Source: Stemphylium vesicarium | Taxonomy: Eukaryota; Ascomycota; Dothideomycetes; Pleosporales; Pleosporaceae | Length of the DNA: 64,000 nt | Direction of reading: 5' to 3' | Assembly (NCBI GenBank): GCA_004380135.1 | Contig: QXCR01000119.1 | Span: 27,844 to 91,843, forward strand | In this document: positions 53,829 to 64,000 of the stretch, in pieces | Layout: every line of letters begins with the position of its first letter | Numbering within the stretch: position 1 is the stretch's first letter | Position numbers and translations under genes: made by a program | Notes under the pieces: generated by a model | What the model was told of the DNA's origin: nothing | The model's input: the letters and a program-made list of their open reading frames with translations, nothing else | Database searches by the model: none

Positions 53829-56800
53829 TTAGAATGCCCACTGCCCCAACCACTCCCTCATAAGTTTCTTATCCACCGCTCTCCCCTTCCTTAATGTTTT
53901 ACTAACATCTTCTGCTTTACTTGTCCCTAATTTCGGCAACGCCACTCCCGAATCCGGTTGCAGGCTCTCGTAAAAGTCCAGCAACTTCAGTCCCGGTACG
54001 CGCTCGGCATCCTCCTTCGTCTGGGGAGACTGCTTCAGCTCATTGACCCAGTCGTTGTACTCGACAACCTTGATTTCGACTTTGGCATCCCTGTAGAAAG
54101 CCTGTATAACAGGGCAGAGCTGGCTCCAAGTTGTTGTGTGGGGGTTGGCAAGGTGGTAAACTTCTGTGAGCTCCGAAGTTGGTGTGGTGGCCATGTCAAT
54201 CACAGTCCCAGCCGCAACATCCATCGGCACCCAATCCACCCTTTCCATATTTCCTAGAGTCCTTGGTAGCTTCTTCATAACCTTGCTCGTGTGGATTATC
54301 GTCGGCAGCCATTCATTTCTATTCCACGCAGCTCCACCAGCCTGGCTACTCGGTCCTGCAAGCTGACCTGCGCGTATGATTACAGTCCTGATACCAAGAC
54401 GGTGAGATGCGGTTGTAAGAATCTCGGCTGCAACATGTTTAGATTCCCCGTAGCCCTGTGGTAGCGTGATAGAGCTGTCGAAGAGTGTCGTGGTGGATTC
54501 AGGTACAGCGGATCCATCTTGTACGACACTGCTCCAATTTCCGACGCTAGCGATCGAGGAGATGAACACGATGGAAGGTTTGTAGACAGATGCGGAGGAA
54601 AATTCCACGGCGCGTCGGGTACCGGCTATGTGTGTAGCTTCGTAAGATTCGAGCGAGAGGTTGAAGTCGACGGACCATGCTGAGTGAATGAACAAGGTAA
54701 CGGTGGAGATGAGGCGTGAGTATACAGCGCTGGAGAGGCCAAAGTTGTGGGCGCTGAAGTCGACTTTGAGAAACTCAGCCTTGCTGAAGTTGGCTACTGG
54801 AATGAAGTACTTCTCGAAGGTGTCCTTCTGTCGGGTCTCCGCGTTGTCGGAACGGTTCAAGCAGTACACCTTCTCGACATCTGGGTTCTTAAGCAGCTGA
54901 TTTAGTAAGTGATTACCTAGGCTACCTGTAGAGCCTGTGAGGAGCACCGTATGTTTCGGTGGATGCTCCAGTGCTTCCACCATGTCTTTCTGTCGGATTA
55001 TGTCTTTCGTATACTTATTTACCATGGCTCTGAGCTTCTCTTCTCGAGTTGGAGGAGGCGCTGGTTGTACGCTCGACTTACTCGCGCTCTGCGATAAGGC
55101 CACAGAAAGCTTCTTGACGGTGGGGTTGTTATAGATTGTAGCCGTAGTGACGTTAGTGTCATCAACGGCCTCGGCGAGTGCCTTGGTCAATACCAAGACA
55201 TCGAGAGAGTCAACACCCAGGCTAAAGATATCGACATCATCCAGCGTATCTTCAAGGAAAGAAGGCAAAGCGCGACGAAAGGCAGCATAGATCTTGCTCT
55301 TCAGTTCGACATCGCCGTTAAAATCCTGATTAGAATTGCTGGAATCAGCATAAAGAGCTTCGATCTCGTCTTTGAATAATGCAGCGGTTTGGCGGCGGAC
55401 AATCGAACCTTTCGGAGTGCGCTCGAACGGCTTTTGCTCTTCCGCAACAGCAATCATCCTCCGGTAAATCCGTGCATGAGCAGGCGCCTCGTCATTCGCT
55501 TGTTTCACCATTGGCCAAATGTGATTAACCAATGTGGAAGGATCTGTGGTGCTAGCCTGGCTCCACTGAGGTTCGATAAGAAGTCCAGTTTGGAACCTAC
55601 CGTTGCCCACGACAAGAGCACCCTTCACCAAGGGATGTGACTCGATCAACTTCTCCATCGATACTGGGTTGACCTTCTCGCCATTGCTTAGAACTATGGT
55701 ATCATCTCGTCGACCGCTGTATATCCAGAGGAAAGGTTTGGAAGGGTGCTGCCTGAAGAGATCTTTGGTTCGCCATTCCTGTATGTCGGGAAAGTTGTGG
55801 AAGATGGCTTGATACTTGGTTTCACTCGGCTTGAGAACGAGCTCATACAGACCGTTCTCTGCAGGTTCCATGACAGCACCGGCGACGGAACTCCAATGGA
55901 AGTAGCACCATTCATCTGATGTTGATGGTAGGAGCGTAGGTATGAGTAGGGCTTCAGTACTGCCAATGATCGTCAAAAGCTTTGTTACCTGACAGATCTT
56001 GTTTCCACTCGCGGTAGCAAGAGGCGCACCTCCAAAGAAAACCGTTTCCAGTTTGCCAAGTGCTTCGATGCCTTTGTCGGTTGCGGACATGTCTTCAAGA
56101 ATAGATGGTGGAAAGATACCCGCACTTAGGCTGATGGAACCAATTGCCTCGATGGCCAAACCGGCAGTCAACACATTTTTCGAAGGTAGAGTCACGATTA
56201 TGCCCCTACACATCAGAGATCTGAGCCCGACCACGATACCCATTGCGTGGAAGAAAGGCACAGCTGCAAGCATCGGCCTTCTATCCGCCAGCAACAGCTT
56301 GTTGGCTTGGTCAAGACCTTCTTCCTGTTCAAGTGATGCTTGCTCGCGTATCGAATTGAGACCGCTAACAGTCAAGTGAATAGGCTTCGGAAGACCTAGA
56401 GTGATGATTAAAGACTTTTGGTACTGAGATTGACGCGCAAAATTACTTACCAGTTGAACCCGAAGTATGGAGAATGAGGCTGTGGGCTTTCGCATCGCGG
56501 CTATGTCTACCAGCATAGTGAGATGCAGAACAGTCTAGGTCGAGGAGATCCTGAATAGATGGCGCTTGGAAGACTTCCACATTAGGTTCCGCTTCTCGGA
56601 TCTTCTTGACCTGCGGCGCTGTCTCGTCCGTGTTCAAGAAGATTTTACAGTTTGTCTCTCGTAAAAGAAATATCTGGCCGTCGAGAGAGTTCCGTGGCGA
56701 GGTGAATAGCGGCAGGTAACCTGTCTTCAACGTTGCGGCTAAAACCACTATATATCCTAGATCATTCGCACTATTTTACGCGTTAGTACGATAGTACAGT

Positions 56801-57051
56801 ATGAACATAGTGACCTACCCCATGTAACCGATCGTTTGGTTTTGATACTTAGCAACCCCGAGTATCTTCTCGATCCACCGCGCAAGTTTATTGACCGCCT
56901 TTGCGAGGTCTGCGAACGTGAGATGATGCCATCCCTTGTCAAGTCCGGTGGTCGATCGTGGTACTACTGCCCAAGTATCATTGGGTATTGACTGTGCTGC
57001 TTCATCAATATGATCTGGCACAGCGAACTGTTTTCGTTTTGTGGAAGCCAT
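53829..57051 (-). CDS. NRPS-like adenylate-forming reductase (A-T-R)
   Basis: CDS is complement(join(53829..56395,56451..56770,56819..57051)), 1039 aa; introns 55 and 48 nt (the second with ACTAAC). Adenylation domain: N-terminal L-T-F-A-D-L-A, core L-H-T-S-G-S-T-G-L-P-K-P, G-S-T-E, Y-S-G-R-R-D-D-T-I-V, N-G-E-K-V-N-P. Carrier domain: F-S-L-G-V-D-S-L-D-V with the phosphopantetheine serine. Thioester-reductase domain: V-L-L-T-G-S-T-G-S-L-G-N-H (NADPH), Y-G-E-S-K (catalytic Tyr/Lys), then R-A-G-Q-L-A-G-P. Such enzymes activate a carboxylic acid, load it and reduce it to aldehyde or alcohol. No condensation domain. With the neighbouring MFS it could form a minimal metabolite locus (inference). 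Intact. Confidence 0.95.
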
Positions 57052-57200
57052 CTCTGGGAGGCTGATGGGTTTCTCGTTGGTTTAATTTGGTTGATTGAGG
57101 TATACGTTAGAGGAGGCTTTAACAAGCCGTGAGAAAAACGATTTGGAGATCAGAAAACTTCACAGCTATGTAAGTTTGGTGAATGGCAGAGCGGATGCTA

Positions 57201-57477
57201 CACTCTTATGCACTTGTAGTTTCCGCTTTTTGCATGCTGTCCGGCCCTCATCCCACACGATCTATCGTCTAGACTAATGAGCGCTTGCCTAAAATATCTT
57301 GGGTTCTGTAAGCGTCTCAATTTGATTGGCTACGAGATACTGATGTCTCCCTACACAAGGTACTGCTGACAGGAGCTAGCGCTCTTTGGTTAAGATTATG
57401 ATTAGGCAAGAGAGGCCTGGCGTAGGATGAAAGATTGATTGCTTGCAAGAACCGGAAACTGCAAATACATGATACTG
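57201..57477. mobile_element. 277-bp MITE, CACTCTCATGCACTTGCAGC family (tandem 1)
   Basis: Ends CACTCTTATGCACTTGTAGT / ACTGCAAATACATGATACTG with TA on both sides; the right TA (57478-57479) is also the left TA of the next MITE. Confidence 0.85.
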
Positions 57478-57479
57478 TA

Positions 57480-57757
57480 CACTCTCATGCACTTGCAGCT
57501 TCCGGTCTCTGTAAGCATGCGACTGTTGGTTCCATGCTAAGCCTTTCTCAATTAGCCATGACCTTACCTAAATAGTGTTAGCTTTCGTTCGCATTGCTAT
57601 GAGTCATTCTTATGCTCGATACTCGGACCAATAAAATTGAAATATCCACAGAGTCTAAGCCTTTTCCGAGGAAGTGTATACTGGACGAATGGATGCCCCG
57701 TGCGCGATGACAACTGAGCCGCGTGTGCAAACCGGAAGCTGCAAGTGCATGAGAGTG
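57480..57757. mobile_element. 278-bp MITE, same family (tandem 2)
   Basis: Ends CACTCTCATGCACTTGCAGC / GCTGCAAGTGCATGAGAGTG; TA at 57478-57479 and 57758-57759. Confidence 0.9.
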
Positions 57758-58064
57758 TACAGTAACGCCCTAACCCAGAGATCCAGTACCAGCATACGTG
57801 TGACAAGCCGCTTATGCTAAGCTTTTCCACAGCGTTTTCAAACTTGTACATGCATCACTGCACCCATGTTAGCTTTCGGTTACATGTGCCGAGAGACTTC
57901 ATGACCGTGATCATGTTTGATGACCATAAGCATACGAGTGAGCGAATGAATTACTATATCCAGGTATGTAAATGTGCTCTAATTGCTTCGCTCTTCGCGC
58001 TGACCAATATATTTATCGCTACTACCTGCCGTATAGGGATTTTATAGAGTGATAGATGCTTATA

Positions 58065-58606
58065 CAGCCATTAGCGATTGCGGCTTTAACCCTACACCTA
58101 GGTGCGCAACGATTTTGATCATCCCCACCTTCCGTACATGGCGTAGCGATAGATGTCCGCTGCAAAACAGGCGATATGATTGGTCAATGGTTGATATAAT
58201 CTAACTGTCACGAGATGCATGAGCAGTGATCTCAGAGCTTATGAAGAAGCTCGATTTGTATGCTACGTATGATACTAAGGTGTATTTACAGGACGTTGCG
58301 TGAAGAAAGGACGTTGGTTTGACCAGAGGAAGGTATACACTCTGGAAGGCGATGTCATGTCGCCATCATGGTGGAGGCAGGAAGCAGGAGCGTGCAGGCA
58401 GGAAGCAGGTGTCAAGGGAAACTACGGTGGTTACCGTGACACTAACGGTGTAAGAGGGGGGCTGAGCTACATATATAGATGACCGTACATGAGCTATTCT
58501 AACTCGTACTAGAGTGGATCTGGGCAAGGCCCAAACCGTTACATATAATGATGACTGTTTTTTGGAGTGCTGCCTGCAGGGGTGAAGCCGCAATCGCCAA
58601 CAACTG
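58065..58606. mobile_element. 193-bp-family MITE split by a solo LTR
   Basis: Ends CAGCCATTAGCGATTGCGGC / GCCGCAATCGCCAACAACTG; TA flanks (58063-58064 and 58607-58608). Total 542 bp; removing the 344-bp LTR and one 5-bp TSD leaves exactly 193 bp, the length of two other copies. Confidence 0.92.
58200..58543. mobile_element. Solo LTR nested in the MITE, TSD TATAA
   Basis: TCTAACTGTCACG … CCAAACCGTTACA (start mutated from TG), flanked by TATAA at 58195-58199 and 58544-58548. Confidence 0.88.
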
Positions 58607-58765
58607 TAGAGCGAGGTACGATGAACGGTTTGGTTCGCTACAACATGCTGACATTTCAGCCCCCTTAAACGTTTCCATTGTAACAGTACTATCAGCAAAT
58701 TCCTCAATAAATTTTACAAATCATGCGCTCCAGAGCGACAATTTCTTCACTCTCATCATAGCACC

Positions 58766-59368
58766 ATGAGCCCTTCATCCCCTCTGGCAACATCAACCTT
58801 CCAGAATCTACCCACGGAACTCGTCCTCGCCATCTGCTCGCACGTCTCCCTTCCCGGTCTCTTCTTCCACGTCCTCCCAACATGCCGCCTCCTCTCCCTC
58901 TGCGCGCATGAAGTCATTCTCCGCAAATTCTTCAATCAAAGCAACGCCCACGTCTCTTGGAACAGCTTTTGCAGTATTTTTAGCGGCCTTTCTCTTAATA
59001 TCATATTAAAAGATATTACAGCCCTGTTCTCCACTCCAGCGAATCTATATACAAAATCTATGAGCAACAGGACCAAATTCGTCAAGGTAGCGTTTGGGGA
59101 AATATATGGGCAACCGAAGGTTCGTTTTAGTATCGGGGATGAAGGGGGTGAGATCATGGTTAAGGCTCGAGAACTGCAAGAGTGTGTCCGTTTTGTGCCG
59201 AAAGACTTGCAGGCGAGGCGATACGCGTTTTCAATGTTATTTTTCACGAGGTTGCGGAAAGAGAGGAGTTGGCGCGTTACGACAGGACTGTGGTGGGCGG
59301 CACGTATGCTAAGCTTCACTGTATTTGGGACTATGCTTTTTGCCGTCATTGCTGTTCTTCTCGTTTAG
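58766..59368 (+). CDS. Small F-box protein with C-terminal membrane helix
   Basis: 200 aa, no intron needed. Residues 12-45 resemble an F-box (F-Q-N-L-P-T-E-L-V-L-A-I-C-S-H-V-S-L-P-G-L then L-P-T-C-R-L-L-S). The C-terminal 25 residues are hydrophobic (F-T-V-F-G-T-M-L-F-A-V-I-A-V-L-L-V), predicting a tail anchor. No substrate-binding repeats. Could be a lineage-specific gene of uncertain function; composition is like neighbouring genes. Confidence 0.65.
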   Translation: MSPSSPLATSTFQNLPTELVLAICSHVSLPGLFFHVLPTCRLLSLCAHEVILRKFFNQSNAHVSWNSFCSIFSGLSLNIILKDITALFSTPANLYTKSMSNRTKFVKVAFGEIYGQPKVRFSIGDEGGEIMVKARELQECVRFVPKDLQARRYAFSMLFFTRLRKERSWRVTTGLWWAARMLSFTVFGTMLFAVIAVLLV

Positions 59369-59955
59369 TGGTTTGCCATAGAGATTTATAACATAGTTAT
59401 GGACTTCTGTAGGCTCGGGCGGTGGTTGTGTAGAAAGGTAAGTGATGTAATTTGCTCATGAGATGCGAAAAGATGACGATCCTCGATGATTGTTACGGCC
59501 GTTCATCGCTTCTTCAATTGAGATCCTGCTGTTGCTGGACGTTCTCCAGGATCACGAAATCTCTGCGTAACGTCGATCCCTGTATAGCGAGAAACCAGCC
59601 ATGCCGAGAAATCAGTCAAATCGCGAATTTCATACATTTCCATGGTGATGTACATAGGATACCAATCTCATGATAGCATTGAATTCTTCAGAATAGCGTT
59701 GTGAGACGGTGAAGAAGACATGTTGCAGGTCGCCTGTGCGATCTTTGCGATCTTATTGGTCATTCTCGGCATAGCGGGTTTCTTGTTACACAGGGATCGA
59801 CGTTAAGTCAGTATGAACGAGTTGGGATCAACGTCGCCAAGAATCGCGATTGTGTGTCGGAAGAGCGCGGCGAGGGTGACTTTAGTGAGTCAAGTGTCGC
59901 TTGGTAATAATAGTACACTTGTAGTCTGATCATGTACTAGATATCGACAGAAAAC
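59369..59955. other. Interval without a recognised gene
   Basis: Downstream region between the F-box gene and the GMC relic; no motif recognised. Confidence 0.3.
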
Positions 59956-60347
59956 TTACGTTAGTCTATCGACACTATTGATCCCAACTCCCTTCATCAA
60001 ATCACTTGCCTTCTCCAGAACCGCATACTCTAAACTCACAATATTTCCCTGTACATGCGTGGGGAAAATACTCGCATCCACGACCCTGAGCCCACTCACA
60101 CCATACACCCGTAGCTCCGCATCAACAACACCCCCCTGCTCTCTCGGCAGCATCGCACAAGTTCCCACAGGATGATACATCGTAAGCGTCTTCTCCTTGA
60201 CAAACTCTTTCGCTTCCTCAAGACCTCTTGGAACCCTGCAATTCTGCGCCAAAACAGGGTCGCCGTTAGCATCGCTCGGACGTGAGGATCAATCCAAGGG
60301 ACGATTGCGCAATGCTGCGAGCGGAAACCCAATGATATCGTGTACAA
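59956..60347 (-). pseudogene. GMC oxidoreductase C-terminal relic
   Basis: The minus-strand product has T-M-Y-H-P-V-G-T-C-A-M-L, V-Y-G-V-S-G-L-R-V-V-D-A-S-I-F-P and G-N-I-V-S-L-E-Y-A-V, the GMC_oxred_C domain with the catalytic His and FAD contacts. Upstream sequence (60253-60347) fits only in another frame, and the FAD-binding N-terminal domain is absent; hAT sequence begins further right. Truncated and frameshifted. Confidence 0.85.
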
Positions 60348-60628
60348 GCTTGTGAGTTGGGTACCCGGCTTCTGTGCGATCGGCGATGTAGGTACACGAC
60401 GAGTGAGCGTGTAGTTGATGAGAAGGGCACTGTGGCGAGCGACTTGAAGGAAAGAATAAACTTAACATCGGCAGCTCTCTATTGTGTGGTGAGGGGATCA
60501 GCCGGTACTACTGCTACTGATTGGCTCGGTTAGCTACTGTACTGCCTCTTGTAGAGTGAACTACTGACTGTAGTGACCAAAAGGGAGGCCCTTACTATCA
60601 GTAGCAGTACTACTGCTGCACGAGCCAT

Positions 60629-61515
60629 CTACTGGCAGTAGGAGCTCTCTGATTGGCCGAAGGAGCTGCTTGCCCGTGAAGGAGCGCTGAAGGAGTCACT
60701 GGCTTGAGAAGCAGCCATTCTCCCGAGCTGATTTTTATCAGCTTTTCTCACTAAAATCTCGAGATCGTTGAGTGAGCTCTTCACAACGCCGTGCCTTAGC
60801 CAGCTCTTTTGTAGTTGTATAGCTTCGATTGTAGTGCCTCCGAGCTTGTTGCGATCGTCGCTTATTGTTCGTCGGGCTTTACTAAACGAGCGCTCGCACT
60901 CGCAGCTGGTGGGGGGGATTGATAAGTAGTCGCCGGTGACTTTGAAAAGCATAGGATAACGCTCGCGGCCGACTTGAAGCCACCAGGCCCAGGGATCGTC
61001 GGAGTCGAGTAGGAGCAACTCAGTCTCGCTTCCGCTAGTATAGTCAAATAGCAGCGAGTCAGAATACTCGTCAAGCTGGCTTACTCGCTTCGTACGCTTG
61101 CCTTTGGCGTTGGTAAGTAGGTGGAGGTCAACCTCCATCGTACGCTCGTACAGAGTATTTTTGCCGCCACCTGCGAGCTTCCGGCACTTGGAGCTGTTAG
61201 ATGGAGCTCATCCTCGGCCTCTTCGGCTGTCTCTGTATACTGCTTGAAGACTCGTCGGATGGAGGTCTCCGCCTTGCGATACCAGTGAGGAAAGTGCTTG
61301 CATTGCGTCTTAAACCAGCCAAGGCGGAGCTTAGGAAGGAGCGCGGTGGCTACAGCGTAAAAGCTGACGTCGGGTTGTAGGAGTACAAGGTCAAAGTAGC
61401 TGTCGAGCTTTACTTTGCCGTACGAGACTGCAGACTCGAAATATTGATTTATTTGTGTGTGTGGGCGCTCGCTTGCCTCGTCGTAGTGTGCACACAGAGC
61501 TTGGAGGTTAGGCAA
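60629..61515 (-). pseudogene. hAT transposase C-terminal part, frameshifted
   Basis: 61515-61138 reads F-D-L-V-L-L-Q-P-D-V-S-F-Y-A-V-A and W-F-K-T-Q-C-K-H-F-P-H-W; a frameshift near 61138 leads to D-P-W-A-W-W, then C-E-C-E-R-S-F-S-K-A-R-R-T-I-S-D-D-R-N-K-L, the hAT dimerisation domain. N-terminal BED finger and catalytic start are missing. Confidence 0.88.
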
Positions 61516-62004
61516 AGTTTGCAGTTCAATCCTTCAATTCCTTCTGCATATGCGCAATTTTCACACCGCGACAACACTACAATCGGATTTGATGTGACCG
61601 CATGAAAAGTACGTCATGGTTAAATCATGACGCATAAGTACAGGGTTCTGCTTACGTTTCAACGGCTGGAAGCAGGGTGTCCTGTTGCACGCAAGCGGCT
61701 TCAGAATGTGTGCCTCCCAGCAAACAGAATGCTGCGATCACCCAATGTCGGGATCGGGTGGCAAAGCACGGTTATCGGTTACCGGTACGAAGGAGCTCGT
61801 TTTTAGTGAGGAATATTCGGCCTGTGCGCCAACTTCACATTCTTGGCTTAAGTAGAGCTTCGCGGCGGGGTAGCTCCTGCAGGCTACGGTAACACAGTAC
61901 GTGAATAGCATGTTTTTAGAGGAGCGACAAAATTGGAATAACTCTAGGTCAGAGTTGTTCTGGACGTCTGGTCTCATGAATATGTGAATGCGGCTCCTGC
62001 TGTA
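61516..62004. other. Interval between hAT and pogo relics
   Basis: No gene or repeat recognised. Confidence 0.3.
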
Positions 62005-63137
62005 ACGTGCCCGTGCGCAGTGTGCCCGGATTCACAGTGTGCCCCGCAGAACAACAACGCGCGTCTCAACACTACAGCTCCAACGCGCGATAACTCCACG
62101 ACCATGGCTCCCATTGATTAGGAGATCGAGGATCTAAAATCGCGAGGTTCAGAAGAATTATTTACACTGAAGGAAGTTGCTGAAAAGCATGGCGTTGACC
62201 GGTCACCGCTGGGGCGGCGATGGAGAGGCGTGACAGGGCCTAGGGATACTGGGCATGCCAGCAGGCAAGCTCTCGACCCACAACAGGAGTTGGAGCTTGT
62301 ACAATATATTGTTAAGCTTACCAAGCAAGGCCTACCTCTTACGAGGGAGATGATCAGGAATTTCTCTTCAGAAGTGGCCCATCAGCAGCTCAGCGAGAGC
62401 TGGGTTACTCGCTTCGTCAACCGGCACGAGATCCATCTCATCTCAAAGTGGACCAGCGCCATGGATCGTACGCGCCACCTGGCTGATTCTGAGTCAAAAT
62501 ACCGTCTCTGCTTCGAGCTACTGCATCGAAAGATGACCGAATACCACCTTGAGGCCCGAGATATATACAATATGGATGAGAAGGGCTTCTTGATTGGCTT
62601 GATAGGCAGAAGCAAGAGGATCTTCAGCAGGCGTCAATGGGAGAAGAAGGAGGTTCGAGCATCTCTCCAGGATGGATCACGCGAGTTCCTGACAGTCATG
62701 GCCTGTTGCTGCGCCTATGGGAGCTCGCTGCCTCCAGCCCTCATCTACGCAGCTAAAAAAAGGAGCTATACGATCAAGTTGGGTAGAGGATATCAAGGCA
62801 GGAGAGCATGAGTCAAGTTAAGCTTGAGGAGAAGCGTGTGGAAAGTCAGAGGCTCAAGGACGTCAGGGAGCAGGAGAGAGCTGAGAAAGCAGCTGAGCGC
62901 GCGCGCAAAGTTGAAGCTCAACGCCAGAAAAAATCTATCCAACAAGCTCAACAGCGCAAGCGTAAAGCCTCACGAGTAGTCTCACCAAGTGACAAGCGTC
63001 AAGAACGCGCTGGCGCTGCTCACGCTAGTGTTCAAGCTGGAGCTATTGTGTGGCGCTGTACAGCCTCATTTTGAGATTGGGCATGTGGTGTGCTGCGGGG
63101 CACACTGTGAATGGGGGCACACTGCGCACGGGCACGT
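62005..63137 (+). mobile_element. Internally deleted pogo/Tigger-type element, 1133 bp, TA TSD
   Basis: TIRs ACGTGCCCGTGCGCAGTGTG (left) and the same sequence reversed at the right end (to 63137), with TA at 62003-62004 and 63138-63139. It contains the transposase remnant 62104-63074. Confidence 0.92.
62104..63074 (+). pseudogene. Pogo/Tigger transposase, catalytic core partly deleted
   Basis: Starts M-A-P-I-D, then a TAG (probably from CAG), then F-T-L-K-E-V-A-E-K-H-G-V-D-R-S. HTH_Tc5 part S-W-V-T-R-F-V-N-R-H, first acid block D-I-Y-N-M-D-E-K-G-F-L-I-G. After A-L-I-Y-A the sequence jumps to the basic coiled C-terminus (E-Q-E-R-A-E-K-A-A-E-R-A-R-K) in another frame. The D-G-H-S and third acid blocks are deleted. 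Confidence 0.9.
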
Positions 63138-63535
63138 TATACCACCCCTATTTTGCACACTATCTCAGGTTCTGTTCAGCGCGCGAAAATCCCGTTGGGC
63201 ACCGTGCCAGACCTTTCTCGACTGTCTAGCAGCGGGCGAACAAGTATGGCATTGCGCGCTTGTTTTGCGATAGAGGGCAGAATCTCGAAGCGCGCATGCA
63301 CTGGTTCACGTAAGATGTATTATGTGCTCGCGTAAGTATAACGGTGGCATGTGCCGCTCGAATGAAGGCAGCATGTTCATACGTTAGAATGGAAACATGC
63401 GTAACGTTACTTCAAGTTGTGTGCAGCTTTAGTAGGTAGGCACAGAACAGGTTTTGGCTAAATTAGTCTTTTCAGGCTCTTGCTATACTACGGTTTTGTA
63501 CGGTACATGACGATCCTGTATGGTTCTTCCTCCGC
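63138..63535. other. Interval without a recognised gene
   Basis: Downstream of the minus-strand helicase stop; nothing recognised. Confidence 0.3.
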
Positions 63536-64000
63536 CTACGGCATTCCATCAATATTGTATGGCTGATCCTCGCCGGTTGTCCAGTCCATTATGTCACCAG
63601 TTTCCACTGTAGCACCGTCGCTAGTCGAGTCGGCGTTCCCGGTCGTCAAACGATTTCTTGCCGTCGTCTTGAACATTTGACGACTAAGTATGTTCACCTC
63701 GTGAGGTTCGTTCGGGTTGTAGAGTATGTATGCACAGCAACGTGCCGCCAGTTGTCCGATCCTGTAGATCCGGAATAACACTTGGTCTTGTTTGGACTGA
63801 CGGTCTTGCGGTTCCATGAGTATTATGAAGCTCGCTTCCGTCAAAGTGATAGCCTCAGCGAAGCCCATGCTCATGACGAGGATGCGCGGACCATTTGGAT
63901 TGTCCCATTGGGCCTTGCGTTCGTCACGAACGACAGGGCTCATGCCACCGTGAAAGACCAGTATCTCCTCGTTCGGGTACTTCTCCTGTAGCGCGAGAAT
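63536..64000 (-). CDS. SNF2-family helicase, C-terminal end (5' partial)
   Basis: The frame is open to the window edge. It shows E-I-L-V-F-H-G-G-M-S, R-I-L-V-M-S-M-G-F-A-E-A-I-T-L, A-S-F-I-I-L-M-E-P and Q-D-Q-V-L-F-R-I-Y-R-I-G-Q, the last motifs (V and VI region) of the Helicase_C domain in SNF2 ATPases. The usual R-x-H/R-R-I-G-Q arginines are present. After the domain is a short polar tail to the TGA/TAG end at 63536. The N-terminal ATPase lobe must lie beyond 64000. Whether the gene is intact cannot be judged. Confidence 0.82.
   Translation of the reverse strand: MLALQEKYPNEEILVFHGGMSPVVRDERKAQWDNPNGPRILVMSMGFAEAITLTEASFIILMEPQDRQSKQDQVLFRIYRIGQLAARCCAYILYNPNEPHEVNILSRQMFKTTARNRLTTGNADSTSDGATVETGDIMDWTTGEDQPYNIDGMP

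Noticed and set aside
1..64000. tRNA, rRNA and riboswitch genes
   Set aside because: I looked for tRNA B-box-like GGTTCGA segments with cloverleaf context and for conserved rRNA stretches; none was convincing. A covariance-model scan would settle this.

Overview
The window is nuclear DNA of a filamentous ascomycete. The genes have short introns (about 44-84 nt) with GTRNGT-like donors, CTAAC/CTGAC branch sites and YAG acceptors. The families present (HET domain, NACHT-WD40 STAND receptors, PNP_UDP effector, NRPS-like reductase, Dal5-type transporters, Fot1/pogo elements) are typical of Pezizomycotina. The density of MITEs and solo LTRs suggests a repeat-rich Dothideomycete, perhaps Pleosporales such as Pyrenophora; that placement is inference only.

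Layout. 1-1130: wreckage of an unknown ORF, a 5' fragment of an MFS gene duplicated from 51 kb, and a MITE. 1.6-2.9 kb: intact BTB gene. 5.2-6.8 kb: F-box gene whose 3' end is supplied by a MITE. 6.9-9.3 kb: broken pogo and Tc1 transposases with nested solo LTR and hAT MITE. 9.9-12.8 kb: a hypothetical gene, an IFI6/ISG12-like membrane protein and an NLR N-terminal stub. 12.9-15.4 kb: rearranged Copia element containing a deleted hAT. 15.7-21.9 kb: large intact ZNFX1-like helicase. 22-26 kb: MITEs and a pogo remnant. 26.6-28.7 kb: protein with a PIF1-like C-terminal module and no ATPase core. 29.6-33.2 kb: transposon graveyard. 33.3-39.2 kb: NLR island. 39.6-46.9 kb: repeats, a dead 2EXR/F-box-like gene and a membrane coiled-coil gene ended by a MITE. 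47-50.5 kb: a 3.5 kb long-TIR element carrying a HET gene. 51.1-57.1 kb: MFS transporter and adenylate-forming reductase, convergent. 57.2-64 kb: MITEs, a small F-box protein, GMC, hAT and pogo remnants, and the end of a SNF2 helicase.

Most interesting systems. (1) A PNP_UDP nucleosidase-like protein ends in a glycine-rich motif that matches the N-terminus of the adjacent NACHT-WD40 receptor. This is the architecture of amyloid-signalling NLR/effector pairs in fungal programmed cell death. The receptor carries 12 near-identical 126-bp WD40 repeats that differ almost only at a few codons. (2) A HET-domain gene lies between two about 175-bp inverted repeats that end in a TA target duplication, so it looks like cargo of a DNA transposon. 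(3) At the 5' end of that HET gene is a tandem array of 69-bp units. Each unit is a complete 66-nt spliceosomal intron plus one 3-nt in-frame micro-exon.

The window also contains its own empty-site controls for several MITE families: the MFS duplication, a three-copy repeat, and a MITE whose length returns to exactly 193 bp when a nested solo LTR and its TSD are subtracted. All coordinates and splice sites were read by hand; family assignments are from recognised motifs, not searches.
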